A stretch of DNA of 39,110 nt from Lentilactobacillus parakefiri (GTDB taxonomy: Bacteria; Bacillota; Bacilli; Lactobacillales; Lactobacillaceae). This document shows positions 25,654 to 33,637 of the stretch, piece by piece. The position numbers were made by a program, and so were the translations under genes. Below the pieces are notes generated by a model. That model had not been told where the DNA came from and did not search any database. It saw nothing but the letters and a program-made list of their open reading frames with translations. The stretch is taken from NCBI RefSeq assembly GCF_002157585.1, contig NZ_BDGB01000097.1, forward strand, positions 1-39,110. The letters are read 5' to 3'. Position 1 is the first letter of the stretch; every line of letters begins with the position of its first letter.

Positions 25654-26082
25654 TTGAAAACTGCAACGGTGAAAACGTATTCCATCACTGAAGTCTCTAA
25701 AATGTATCACTTGCCGACGACCACCCTGCGCTACTACGAAGACTTGGGGCTGCTTTATGATATTCCTCGGATCAAAGGGCGACGGGCATATACGCAAGCG
25801 CATCTCAACCGTTTGGGCGCTATCTGCTGCTTCAAGGATACCGGGATGACACTCAAAGAATTGCAAGAACTCTTTGACGCCCAAGACGACGATGCCGACT
25901 TGGACAAAACCTGTGCGATTTTGGATAACCACTATAAGCGGGTCCTTGAGCAGTTGGCGCTTTTAAAGAAGAACGAGCGTCACATCAAGCGTAAAGTCAG
26001 GTTTTATCACGATATTCGAAGTGCCAAGGAAAATCATTCGAAGCTGCCGGATTGGGATGACTATCGAGATCGGGAATTTTAA
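25654..26082 (+). CDS. MerR-family transcriptional regulator
   Basis: The 142-residue protein has an N-terminal winged HTH: YSITEVSKMYHLPTTTLRYYEDLGLL (about 9-34) is the canonical MerR recognition region. It is followed by RLGAICCFKDTGMTLKELQELF and a coiled-coil dimer helix (about 85-125). There is no cysteine-based metal site at the C-terminus, so it belongs with the carbonyl/electrophile or drug-sensing MerR group common in lactobacilli. It starts with TTG behind GGGAGG. It is divergent from the aldo/keto reductase and probably autoregulated through the palindrome between them. Confidence 0.88.
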   Translation: MKTATVKTYSITEVSKMYHLPTTTLRYYEDLGLLYDIPRIKGRRAYTQAHLNRLGAICCFKDTGMTLKELQELFDAQDDDADLDKTCAILDNHYKRVLEQLALLKKNERHIKRKVRFYHDIRSAKENHSKLPDWDDYRDREF

Positions 26083-26090
26083 TTATTTCA

Positions 26091-26121
26091 AAAAGACTCT
26101 GAAAAATAATCAGGGCCTTTT
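26091..26121 (+). terminator. Terminator after the MerR gene
   Basis: AAAAGACTCTGA pairs with TCAGGGCCTTTT with two mismatches. Weak to moderate strength. Confidence 0.55.
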
Positions 26122-26195
26122 GCATATCCTGAAAGCGGTCAAAAAAAATTCACATTTGTCGTGTAGTATTAATATACGAAAGGCGTGTGATCACT

Positions 26196-26633
26196 TTGAA
26201 AAAATTAATAATTTCTACAACTCTTGTTCTATTGGCATCCTTTTGCTTATTTCCAAAACTAACACCAGCCGCTTCAATCCAAAACATTCAAAGGACACAG
26301 ACAACAATCTCAACTGCCACTGACAATAATACGTTAAATACAATGACAATATCTTCTCACAAAATAAAGATAGAACCCGCTCATCATGTGTATCAAGTTA
26401 AAAAAGAGGGCTTTGGTTGGATTGTTACGTTCCGCCTGCATATTTACCAGGATCGTATCATAGGCATTTCCAAATTTAGCTCAAACAGTTACTTTGGTAG
26501 CATGGCGTCCTCTAAACTAAGAATCATTCATCATTCCGAAGCAATCTGGAGTGGGGTTCATAGGGTAGGAATCACCCGAAATAATGTTTCTGTTGTTGTT
26601 AAGGTTGAAAACAATAATCTTATAATTAACTAG
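26196..26633 (+). CDS. Small secreted protein, unknown function
   Basis: About 145 residues starting TTG at 26196 (read M-K-K-L). GAAAGG lies about 9 bases upstream, whereas the in-frame GTG at 26187 is too close to it. A clear signal peptide (about 1-25, ending TPAA) is followed by a Thr/Ser/Asn-rich stretch and a domain of about 90 residues with EGFGWIVTFRLHIYQD. There are no cysteines in the mature part. No family recognised. Its AT-rich, Asn-rich composition differs from the metabolic genes around it and matches the cluster that follows, suggesting acquired DNA. It is convergent with the XRE gene and its stop overlaps that gene's end. Confidence 0.65.
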   Translation: MKKLIISTTLVLLASFCLFPKLTPAASIQNIQRTQTTISTATDNNTLNTMTISSHKIKIEPAHHVYQVKKEGFGWIVTFRLHIYQDRIIGISKFSSNSYFGSMASSKLRIIHHSEAIWSGVHRVGITRNNVSVVVKVENNNLIIN

Positions 26634-27088
26634 TTACTAATTGAAGTGGTTCCCCAATTAGTCGCGTCTAATATTAAAGAAAGAGTTACAACAGCATTGT
26701 ATAGAAATACGATGCTGCAAAGAATGATGATGGCTTTGTTAAGTTTATTTTTCTGCTTAAATTGCCATACAAATAATGGGATCGTCAACATTCCCACAGG
26801 GGCAATAAAGCCTTGAAGAATCATTCCCAAAACAACAAACAGATTCATATTTAATTGGCTACTAAGTTTTGCAGAAGTTCTCGAGTCACCTTTGCTTTCA
26901 GAAAGCAGTTCCTCTAAATCACATTGATACAATTGACTTAACTGGTATAACTTTTCAACATCAGGATAGGTTTTATTGTTTTCCCATTGAGATATCGCTT
27001 GTCGAGTTAAATGAAGCTCATCAGCAACATTCTTTTGGGATAAGTTTAGCTTTTTGCGTAATTGTTTTAGATGATTACCAAAGTCCAT
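26630..27088 (-). CDS. XRE-family regulator with C-terminal membrane helices
   Basis: The 152-residue protein has an N-terminal Cro/C1-type HTH (about 6-60: LKQLRKKLNLSQKNVADELH, then TRQAISQWENNKTYPDVEKL). A short linker is followed by two or three membrane helices (about 82-105 and 120-142). HTH-plus-membrane proteins of this kind occur in lactobacilli, often beside bacteriocin, toxin-antitoxin-like or envelope genes, and may couple a membrane signal to transcription. It is divergent from the secreted-protein gene at 27260, whose leader carries a 12-base inverted repeat. An AAGGAGA site precedes the ATG. Confidence 0.82.
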   Translation of the reverse strand: MDFGNHLKQLRKKLNLSQKNVADELHLTRQAISQWENNKTYPDVEKLYQLSQLYQCDLEELLSESKGDSRTSAKLSSQLNMNLFVVLGMILQGFIAPVGMLTIPLFVWQFKQKNKLNKAIIILCSIVFLYNAVVTLSLILDATNWGTTSISN

Positions 27089-27214
27089 AACATTCTCCTT
27101 TAAGCGTCGTTTGTATTAGCAAGCACAATCAACGTTCTTATTCACATTAAAACATGTAAAGAATCCGTTGCGCAACCTCTGCTTTCTAGTCTAATGATAA
27201 GTGCTGCATTATAT

Positions 27215-27242
27215 TTAATTGTGAGCAATCGCTCAAAATTAA
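27215..27242 (+). promoter_or_regulatory. Inverted repeat just upstream of the secreted-protein ribosome site
   Basis: TTAATTGTGAGC (27215-27226) and GCTCAAAATTAA (27231-27242) are inverted copies with one mismatch and a 4-base centre. They end three bases before TGGAGG. The repeat may be an operator for the neighbouring XRE protein or an mRNA hairpin affecting translation. Confidence 0.5.
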
Positions 27243-27259
27243 TTTGGAGGCCCTTATTC

Positions 27260-27847
27260 ATGAATAGACATTGATTTACCAAAGTTAGTATATCCGCATT
27301 GGCTGCTTTAACATTAGTGGCAACATCCACTCTTTCTCCAACTTTATCTGTACTTGCCGACACAAGTCAAAATCCCTCAGTTGCAAATAACAATGGCTCT
27401 GGCACACCTACAGGAGAAAGCGGTAATTCTTCTCAAAATAATGATGGTAATACCTCATCTAATGAACAAAGTAATAGCAATTCACCCCAATCTACTCCAG
27501 ATGAATCAAATCAGCCAACAACGGTTATGGAGGTTGGGCAAGTCCAAAATGGCCAAACAATATCAGAAGATCAAGCAAACGCTGCATTATCTTCTGGAGT
27601 TGTTATTGACACTCATACTTTTAAAATCAGCAAGTCTCAAGTAAGCGAGGTAATCAACATAGGTGTCCAAGCTGGAATTACTTACTTAATGAAAAAGCAT
27701 CCTCACATGGCTGTAGCAATTGCCTCAAACGTTGCCGCAACCATTGTCAGCTTCATGTCCAGTGATAGTCTAACCGTTACAACAATGGACTTGCGCAATA
27801 CTTATGGTGGTGTAACGACAGTTGTTAAATCTTATAATTGGGGCTAA
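27260..27847 (+). pseudogene. Secreted Ser/Asn-rich protein with a stop codon in its signal peptide
   Basis: The ATG at 27260 sits 8 bases after TGGAGG. It opens a frame reading MNRH, then TGA at 27272-27274, then FTKVSISALAALTLVATSTL...SVLADTSQ. With the stop read as an amino acid this is a perfect signal peptide of about 34 residues. The mature part has a linker of about 60 residues rich in Ser, Asn, Gln and Gly, then a C-terminal domain of about 110 residues ending TTVVKSYNWG. It contains a hydrophobic, glycine/alanine-containing helix (INIGVQAGITYL and AVAIASNVAATIVSFM). Restart at TTG 27299 would remove the basic N-region. Family not recognised; a bacteriocin-like or envelope-active peptide is only a guess. 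Confidence 0.7.
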
Positions 27848-27866
27848 ATAGTTGTGGGGTGATTTC

Positions 27867-28100
27867 TTGAAAACAATCCAAAAAATTAATAGGGTGGAAG
27901 TTACCAGTTTTTGGTTATTGTTCTTAACGAGCACTTCCGTTTACCTATTCTTCAACCATATATTACTTCCAAATATACCCTTATTAAGAGATAATCGAAC
28001 CATTCATTATTTAATACTTTTTGCAATGTTCATGGCCGGATGGTATTTCACCAAAGTTGTGACTTACCTTTGGGGCACCAAAACAAAGCAGTCTAAATAG
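27867..28100 (+). CDS. Small two-helix membrane protein, possible immunity or partner protein
   Basis: About 77 residues read from TTG at 27867 behind GGGGTGA; the upstream in-frame TTG at 27852 lies before that site. Two helices (about 13-32 and 43-64) and a basic tail ending GTKTKQSK. It starts 19 bases after the secreted-protein gene, so they share a transcript. Size, topology and position match many immunity or partner proteins of peptide systems, but the sequence is not one I recognise. Confidence 0.62.
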   Translation: MKTIQKINRVEVTSFWLLFLTSTSVYLFFNHILLPNIPLLRDNRTIHYLILFAMFMAGWYFTKVVTYLWGTKTKQSK

Positions 28101-28182
28101 AACCTAAAAGCGTCCGTCGAACTGTAATAATAACTCCAAACTTTCGGGAGTATGCAGTATTGGCGGCGCTTTTAGGTTCTAT
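28097..28182. terminator. Large inverted repeat between convergent genes
   Basis: ATAGAACCTAAAAGCG (28097-28112) and CGCTTTTAGGTTCTAT (28167-28182) are exact inverted copies. The interior also pairs partly (ACTCC/GGAGT and neighbours). It separates the small membrane gene from the CPBP gene and can terminate both ways. Confidence 0.75.
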
Positions 28183-28185
28183 CCG

Positions 28186-28995
28186 TTAATCTTCCGATAC
28201 ACCTGTCAGCAATGGCAATTGATTGTCTATTAGCTTTGATCGAATAACAATTAATCCAATGCATGAGTATGCCATTGCGACAACAACAGACGCAATAACG
28301 GAAATGTTGCCCGTAACAGTCGCAGCAGAAGAAACGTTGGTGCTAAATTGGCTTAAATATAAAATCGGGAAATCGAGTAAAAAATGAGTAAAAATTGTTG
28401 TGATTAATGATCCAGTTCTAACATAAACAGCCGCCAATAAAATGCCCATTCCAAACGTTTCAATCATCTGACAAACGGTATCTAGTAAAGATTGATTTAC
28501 TAAATTGCTTAAATGCTGCAAGCTGAACAGCAGACTTGATAAGCCAATTGCAATCGCAACGCTGCGCTTCGTCAGATGACGATGAGTGAGGCGTTTGAAT
28601 AAATCCCCCAAAATCACTCCTCTAAAGAGCAGTTCTTCAGAAATCGCCGTCAACAACGTCCACAATATAATTGGGAGCAAAAGTTTCATTGGTCCTGATG
28701 AGATAAACAAGCTAATATAGCCAACCCCAAAAAGGAAAAAGAGCGTCGTCTTTAAACTAACATTAGTGGAAAAGTACAACTTTTGTTTGATTAGCCAGGC
28801 ATTTAACGCCAGGACTAGAAAGACTTCGATTCCTTTGTACAAGATGTTGCTGGTGAGATTACCATAAGGCAGTTTTAAGATTACCGGAACTAATATCCCG
28901 TTTTCTAAGACTTTTTCGATAACAATGAATTCAATTAGCATCCAAATCCACTTTCTGGGATTGTTGACCCGGTTAAGCTTATTTTGTGTTCGCAT
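28186..28995 (-). CDS. CPBP-family intramembrane glutamic protease
   Basis: The 269-residue multispanning protein is an Abi/CPBP (Rce1-like) membrane protease. All three catalytic motifs are intact: EELLFRG with Glu120-Glu121 and Arg125, FSLQH with His161, and FTHFLLD with His204 and Asp208. In lactic acid bacteria such proteins (PlnI, SkkI, the Abi family) often give immunity to their own bacteriocins or process peptides. It faces the XRE/secreted-protein/small membrane protein cluster, which makes a link plausible. An acGAGGTG site precedes the ATG. Confidence 0.87.
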   Translation of the reverse strand: MRTQNKLNRVNNPRKWIWMLIEFIVIEKVLENGILVPVILKLPYGNLTSNILYKGIEVFLVLALNAWLIKQKLYFSTNVSLKTTLFFLFGVGYISLFISSGPMKLLLPIILWTLLTAISEELLFRGVILGDLFKRLTHRHLTKRSVAIAIGLSSLLFSLQHLSNLVNQSLLDTVCQMIETFGMGILLAAVYVRTGSLITTIFTHFLLDFPILYLSQFSTNVSSAATVTGNISVIASVVVAMAYSCIGLIVIRSKLIDNQLPLLTGVSED

Positions 28996-29375
28996 GTGAC
29001 ACCTCGTTTGGAAAGTATTTTGATCTTACATCTAATATACAAAGATTGAGTGTCTTTACCAGCAAGCATTTGTTGCACCACATATTTTTACATTTAGTTT
29101 GCGTTATTGGTTTTCGTTTTCTATTAGTGAAGCCGTTTTTTAGATCCAGTTATTAGTTTGCGCACATTACAAAAGTGAGGATGGGACATAACTCTTTTGC
29201 GTTTGTAATGGCAACTTTGATCACCACTTCTATTTTGCCAAAATCTGTGACAAACGGCAGATTCCTGCCGTTTAACGAGAAAGTGCAACCATTCCAAAAC
29301 CAGGAATGATTGCACTTTCTCGTTAAACTCTGGGATCTAAACGCCTATTGTCCCCGTCTCACTTTTAGTGTCTAC
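28996..29375. other. Gene-free region holding a MITE-like element
   Basis: It contains the CPBP upstream region and the structured element at 29174-29363. A minus-strand open frame of about 60 codons crosses the hairpins without a ribosome site and is not taken as a gene. Confidence 0.6.
29174..29363. mobile_element. MITE-like element, 190 bases, inverted ends and internal hairpins
   Basis: The ends AGTGAGGATGGGACA (29174-29188) and, on minus, AGTGAGACGGGGACA (29363-29349) match at 12 of 15 positions as terminal inverted repeats. Inside are a 9-base stem AAACGGCAG/CTGCCGTTT (29252-29273) and a 25-base stem with one mismatch (29271-29295 and 29303-29327). The left end resembles the GAGGCTGGGACAAAAGTCC motif beside the left IS. 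It carries no gene. It follows the oppA stop on minus and may serve as its terminator. Confidence 0.55.
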
Positions 29376-31175
29376 TTATTTTGGTGTCTTCGAAGTTAAT
29401 TCCAAATGATCCCAGAAAGTTGGGAAGAGATAATTATTGTAAGCCGCCTGCTTGAAGTGCTTAAGTCGGTGGTTACCCGGCGTGAAGCTCAGTAAGGTGC
29501 TTTGAGGGACATAGGCTGCCTCTTTATTCATGTACACCTGCCACTTTTTAAATTGCTTAATCCGATATTTCTGATTCCAGGCTTTAGAACTATTCAAGCT
29601 GTTGAGCAACTTGGTATTCTTCTTGGTCATGAAATGCCCCATGTTATACGTTGCATCTTCACCGTAGAACTGGGTTGGCGTTGGTTCATCAGTCAATTGC
29701 CAACCGCCAACGAAGACGTCGATTTGGCTTTGCTTTGGCTTACCGAAAATTGAATAGAAACTGTTAATTTCAAGTGGTCGACCATTCGTCATTTGAACGT
29801 TCAAACCCAATTTCCGCCATTGCTGAACTTCGTAACGGGAAATTTCGTTACTGGCAGCCGATCCCTGCATGGCGCCAAAATGAATGGTCAACTTTTTGCC
29901 GTTTGGCTGAACGTACCACTTGCCCTTCTTTTTGTAGCCGGCATCCTTGAGCAATTTCTTGGATTTGGCCATGTCGTAAGGGAATCCCGCCGCCTTACCA
30001 TCATGATATTTCTTGAAAATCGGCGGAATCAACGTGTTGGGACGCCATTGAACCCCACTCAATAATTTCTTGTTTACCTTATCCAAGTCAACGGCGTACA
30101 ACATCGCCTTTCTCAGGTTCTTGTTGCCCATTTTGCTGTGCTTGTCCATGACATTCTTGTTGGTTTTGGTGTCAAAGTGACCCACGTTAAACCCAAAGTA
30201 CCCATAGCTCAAACCGGGCGCCCCAGCTAGTGTGTAGCCCTTGATATTCTTAACCGACTTATATTGACTGGCAGGCAAACCGCCTAAAGCAAAGTCAAAT
30301 TTCTTGGCTTTAAAGGCTGCAGCCGCGTTGCTTGAGGAAACCACCTGAATATTGACATGCTTAATTTTTGGTTGTGGTCCCCAGTAATATTTGTTTGGGA
30401 CCCAAGCAGTCGATTCACCCTGAACTTGGTTCTGAAGTTTGTAAGGACCCACGAAAATTGGATGCTTACGAACTGCTGGCGAAGAAGACAGCTTAGAAAT
30501 TTTAACATTCTTGATGTGGTTGTACGGCACTACTGTCCCCCACAGGAATGAATTGCCAACATACTGCATCGCCGGTGATAAACGGGTATATTGGATTTTG
30601 ACCTGTTTGCCAGTTTGCCCGTTCGGATAGGTAATACCAGAAATCCGGTTTGCTTTTCCGCTGTGATAAGCGGCCATTCCTTTGATCGTGGCCATATCGG
30701 AAGAATATTGTTCTGCCCCCGTATTCTTGTTACCAATGATTTCATAGGCATACTCCACGTCTTTGGCAATCACCGGGCTGCCATTAGACCACTTGGCATT
30801 TTTCCGAATCGTAATCGTTGCCGTATTCTTTGATCGGTCAAGCTTGAGGTTGGCCAAGCCCCCCTTCACAATCTTAAAGTCCTTATTGCTTTTAAACAGC
30901 TGATCACCACCACCTGGAGAATAGACGTCAGAATCTTCAACGTTATTTTGCAACACAGCCAGCGTAATCCCCGTAAACGGCGCAGCAACAACTTCGGCGG
31001 CGTTCAACGTACTGTCATTACCGGCTTTGGTAGCTTCCCCAGCTGCACTATAAGTTGTCGGCATCGAAATCGGCTTGGATTGTGATTCAGAGGACTTGTT
31101 ATTCGAACAGGCTGCGAATGCCAACGTCGATAGACTGACCGTCCCGATCACTAACCACTTCTTAACATTTTTCAT
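29376..31175 (-). CDS. oppA: Oligopeptide ABC transporter substrate-binding lipoprotein (OppA type)
   Basis: The 599-residue SBP_bac_5 lipoprotein captures peptides at the cell surface. The lipoprotein signal ends in LAFAAC (Cys23), followed by a Ser/Asn linker. KNAKWSNGSPVIAKDVEYAYEII (about 124-146) is the family signature, KHPIFVGPYKLQ and WVPNKYYWG mark the middle domain, and the C-terminal WDHLELTS is typical. No Opp permease or ATPase genes are adjacent, so it is an orphan binding protein feeding a transporter elsewhere. It is divergent from the solenoid-protein gene and has a good promoter. A GAGGAGA site precedes the ATG. Confidence 0.92.
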   Translation of the reverse strand: MKNVKKWLVIGTVSLSTLAFAACSNNKSSESQSKPISMPTTYSAAGEATKAGNDSTLNAAEVVAAPFTGITLAVLQNNVEDSDVYSPGGGDQLFKSNKDFKIVKGGLANLKLDRSKNTATITIRKNAKWSNGSPVIAKDVEYAYEIIGNKNTGAEQYSSDMATIKGMAAYHSGKANRISGITYPNGQTGKQVKIQYTRLSPAMQYVGNSFLWGTVVPYNHIKNVKISKLSSSPAVRKHPIFVGPYKLQNQVQGESTAWVPNKYYWGPQPKIKHVNIQVVSSSNAAAAFKAKKFDFALGGLPASQYKSVKNIKGYTLAGAPGLSYGYFGFNVGHFDTKTNKNVMDKHSKMGNKNLRKAMLYAVDLDKVNKKLLSGVQWRPNTLIPPIFKKYHDGKAAGFPYDMAKSKKLLKDAGYKKKGKWYVQPNGKKLTIHFGAMQGSAASNEISRYEVQQWRKLGLNVQMTNGRPLEINSFYSIFGKPKQSQIDVFVGGWQLTDEPTPTQFYGEDATYNMGHFMTKKNTKLLNSLNSSKAWNQKYRIKQFKKWQVYMNKEAAYVPQSTLLSFTPGNHRLKHFKQAAYNNYLFPTFWDHLELTSKTPK

Positions 31176-31231
31176 GGCAATATCTCCTCATAAATATGAT
31201 ATAAAAATGAGACTATTCTAATACAGTTCTA

Positions 31232-31261
31232 ATTATATTGCTCTGATGGAAGCTATTGCAA
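31232..31261 (-). promoter_or_regulatory. Promoter of the minus-strand oppA
   Basis: On minus: TTGCAA (31261-31256), an 18-base spacer and TATAAT (31237-31232). A perfect -10 hexamer makes this one of the best promoters in the window. Confidence 0.65.
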
Positions 31262-31398
31262 CATGGAAACTAACGATCAACCAAAACTGCGTGCTGGGGA
31301 TTTATCGGTTAGTACTTGAAAGCGGTAGTAACTATTCATAATCTGTGGTAATATCGATTTGAATTATGCCAATATTGTCAGAGGAGTGTGAAGTAATT

Positions 31399-32778
31399 AT
31401 GAATTCCGGTGAGAAACAATCCTTAATTAAAGCAGTTAATGAGGCTTCTCCCGAGTGGCTTAGGCAATTCATAATTAATCAGGCACAGTTTGATCCAACG
31501 TTTTTTAGGGACGTAACTGCTCAATTTGGCGATCTCGACACGGATACCGAATTGGCTCAAACCAAGAAATTGATTCAAAATACGGTTCGGAAAAATAAAT
31601 CTTACGGCTTTATTGACTACCAAGGCTGCATCGTCATTTGCAATGTCTTGGATGACGTCATTAATAAGTACATGCTGCGGTTTAGACAGGGGCATTATCA
31701 CCATGCGATGAATGGCTTGCTATTGGTTGTCGAAACTGCAGCAAAAATGCTCAGTGATGCCGACAGCAGTTCCGGTGCTCTAACAGACACGTTCGACCGA
31801 GTTTTTAGTTCAATGAAGAACTTGAGTACTAATATTGCTGATGAGATTTTAGATTCCCAAAAAGAAATTGTAATCAAAGATGTGGTGCGCGTTTTTAAAC
31901 GAAAGATATTTTCCGACTGGCCAGAGCAACGGTATCAGATGTTGTACAATGTCTTGCCCCTAATTACACAGAAATCCACGAAAATCATTCAGACGGCCTC
32001 CCGAAACGTTATCAAATCGGCGGGTGATGGCTATGAAACAACTCAAGCAGAAATTTACGATAAAATTCTTCATTCCCGGGTGCTGATCCAGCTGGGACAG
32101 CAGTCCGCGGCAACTGAATTTATGGAAGCCAATAAGGACATTCCAGAGATTCGTGAGGTCGAGATTCAAAATGCCATTCAGAACAAAAACTACGTTCGTG
32201 CTGAGGAGCTGTGCCTCGAAGCTTCCAAACAAGACCAGGGCTGGCGACGAATTTGGGAACGATATCTCATTAAAATTTATGACGCTACCGATCAGCAACA
32301 AAAGCAGGAAGCGGTTCTCGAAAATCGCCTGTTCGCAAACTCACCAGATGCTTACGAACCGCTCAAGAAACTACGGCAACAAGATCAGACTTGGGAAGAC
32401 CAATATCCGGCTCTCTTGAATCAATTGGCACACACATTAACACCCGAAAACTACGCGTTTATCTTGGACAAGGAGCATGAATTTGAAAAGCTCATGCAGC
32501 TGGTCATGCAACATCCGGAACTCACCGAAACTTACAGTAAAGATTTGTATGGCAATTATCCAGATGTCATCAGTAAGCTGTACTATCAAAACGTTATCCT
32601 TGATGAGAAGCATCCCGGCCGACAAGCCTATCGCCGAATGGGCCGCCGAATTAAGAACTACACATCATTCGGCAGCGCCAGGACAGCCATCAAATGGATC
32701 GACGGCTTAATCGAACAATATCCGGCCAGACCGGCTTTGGCTGAAGAACTGAATAAAGTGAAAAGTAAACTAGAGTAA
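31399..32778 (+). CDS. Large alpha-helical repeat protein, unknown function
   Basis: About 459 residues from the ATG at 31399; GGAG lies 12 bases upstream, and the ATG at 31366 has no site. The protein is soluble and almost all helical. Residues from about 215 on look like TPR-like helix pairs (LHSRVLIQLGQQSAATEFM, RAEELCLEASKQDQGW), ending in YPARPALAEELNKVKSKLE. That ending and the helical body resemble the C-terminal part of SWIM zinc-finger proteins, but the CxC...CxH SWIM motif is absent, and the few cysteines are isolated. It could be a stand-alone scaffold partner. Function unknown. Confidence 0.7.
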   Translation: MNSGEKQSLIKAVNEASPEWLRQFIINQAQFDPTFFRDVTAQFGDLDTDTELAQTKKLIQNTVRKNKSYGFIDYQGCIVICNVLDDVINKYMLRFRQGHYHHAMNGLLLVVETAAKMLSDADSSSGALTDTFDRVFSSMKNLSTNIADEILDSQKEIVIKDVVRVFKRKIFSDWPEQRYQMLYNVLPLITQKSTKIIQTASRNVIKSAGDGYETTQAEIYDKILHSRVLIQLGQQSAATEFMEANKDIPEIREVEIQNAIQNKNYVRAEELCLEASKQDQGWRRIWERYLIKIYDATDQQQKQEAVLENRLFANSPDAYEPLKKLRQQDQTWEDQYPALLNQLAHTLTPENYAFILDKEHEFEKLMQLVMQHPELTETYSKDLYGNYPDVISKLYYQNVILDEKHPGRQAYRRMGRRIKNYTSFGSARTAIKWIDGLIEQYPARPALAEELNKVKSKLE

Positions 32779-32785
32779 AAAAATA

Positions 32786-32818
32786 GCGTTGCCCCAACAT
32801 TCGGGGCAATGCCTTTTT
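32786..32818. terminator. Bidirectional terminator
   Basis: GCGTTGCCCC (32786-32795) pairs with GGGGCAATGC (32803-32812), one G/T wobble, with T-runs on both strands. It serves the convergent solenoid-protein and flavodoxin-fusion genes. Confidence 0.85.
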
Positions 32819-32832
32819 AGAACCCGTGTCAT

Positions 32833-33594
32833 TTACCGCCTGCGATGTTTCACAACCGTAAAGAAATGAAGAATACATCCCAATAATACATAAAAAATCA
32901 GGACAAATGAAGCATAACGCCACCAAAAATCAGCAGTGGAAACCAACCGCAAACCGACTTGAATTCCCATCGTCAACAGGGCCATCACAGCGACCATAAA
33001 AAATAACTCAATATATCGTTTCAATGTGCTATCATCTCTCTTTTGTTCAGTATTCAGGCGGGCGCCCCATTTCAGGCAAGCCTGTTTTTTATTCTCCGGT
33101 AATGCTTTCATACCCCAGGTGTTCGTCAGCACCAGTTCGTGAATTTTAATCACACCGGCTGCCGACATTACTTTATCGATCGTTCGGAAACTTTGGTCAG
33201 TGACCCCGGTTACCCAGTTTTCGAATGTGCCGGTATAACAGTCGGTAATACTCAAATAATGCTTATTCTTAAATCGATCAGGATGGGTTCCCCCGTCATG
33301 GTCAAAGCGCACCAATCGTTGACGCATACAGTCAAAGAAGTCCTTCATTTTGCCTGCGAGGCCACCCCAATAAGTTGGAGCTGCAATCACCCAAACATCG
33401 CTTTCAAGCAGCTTGGCTTCAAGCTTGTCCAAGACCGGATCCTTACGGTCACCCTGATCCGGCTTGAATGGATAGTCTTCTAAATAGATCATGTCAGTCG
33501 TATTGGGTGCTTTAACAGCAGATAAGACAGTTTCCAACATCATATCGGTTGCGCCGTCATTTCTATGAGAACCTAAAATGCCAAGTATTTTCAA
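32833..33594 (-). CDS. NAD(P)H/FMN-dependent flavodoxin-fold reductase fused to membrane helices
   Basis: The 253-residue protein has a flavodoxin-like domain (1-185): ILGSHRNDGATDMML (4-18) binds FMN phosphate and APTYWGGLAGKMKDFFDCM (about 97-115) binds the ring. This is the NADPH-dependent FMN reductase/azoreductase type. After residue 190 come two membrane helices (about 193-213 and 222-245) ending in HFFTVVKHRRR. Family members are normally soluble and about 180-200 residues long, so the membrane tail is an unusual fusion. It suggests electron transfer at the membrane. It is the only gene of its unit. Start ATG 33594 lies behind a GGGGGAT site. Confidence 0.82.
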   Translation of the reverse strand: MKILGILGSHRNDGATDMMLETVLSAVKAPNTTDMIYLEDYPFKPDQGDRKDPVLDKLEAKLLESDVWVIAAPTYWGGLAGKMKDFFDCMRQRLVRFDHDGGTHPDRFKNKHYLSITDCYTGTFENWVTGVTDQSFRTIDKVMSAAGVIKIHELVLTNTWGMKALPENKKQACLKWGARLNTEQKRDDSTLKRYIELFFMVAVMALLTMGIQVGLRLVSTADFWWRYASFVLIFYVLLGCILHFFTVVKHRRR

Positions 33595-33637
33595 TCCAAA
33601 TCCCCCTTGTCTCTCTCAATATTATTCATTCAATCAC

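Noticed and set aside
26196-28995. Calling the 27260 protein a defined bacteriocin
   Set aside because: No double-glycine leader, no lactococcin-972 or other class signature, and no dedicated ABC transporter nearby; only a cluster-level hypothesis is justified.
29124-29315. 63-codon minus-strand frame in the MITE-like element
   Set aside because: It runs through hairpin arms, lacks a ribosome site and has no recognisable product.
31262-31285. GGAAACTAACGATC segment resembling the first block of the dispersed repeat
   Set aside because: Only about 15 bases match copies A and B and no second block is found; too short to call a third copy.
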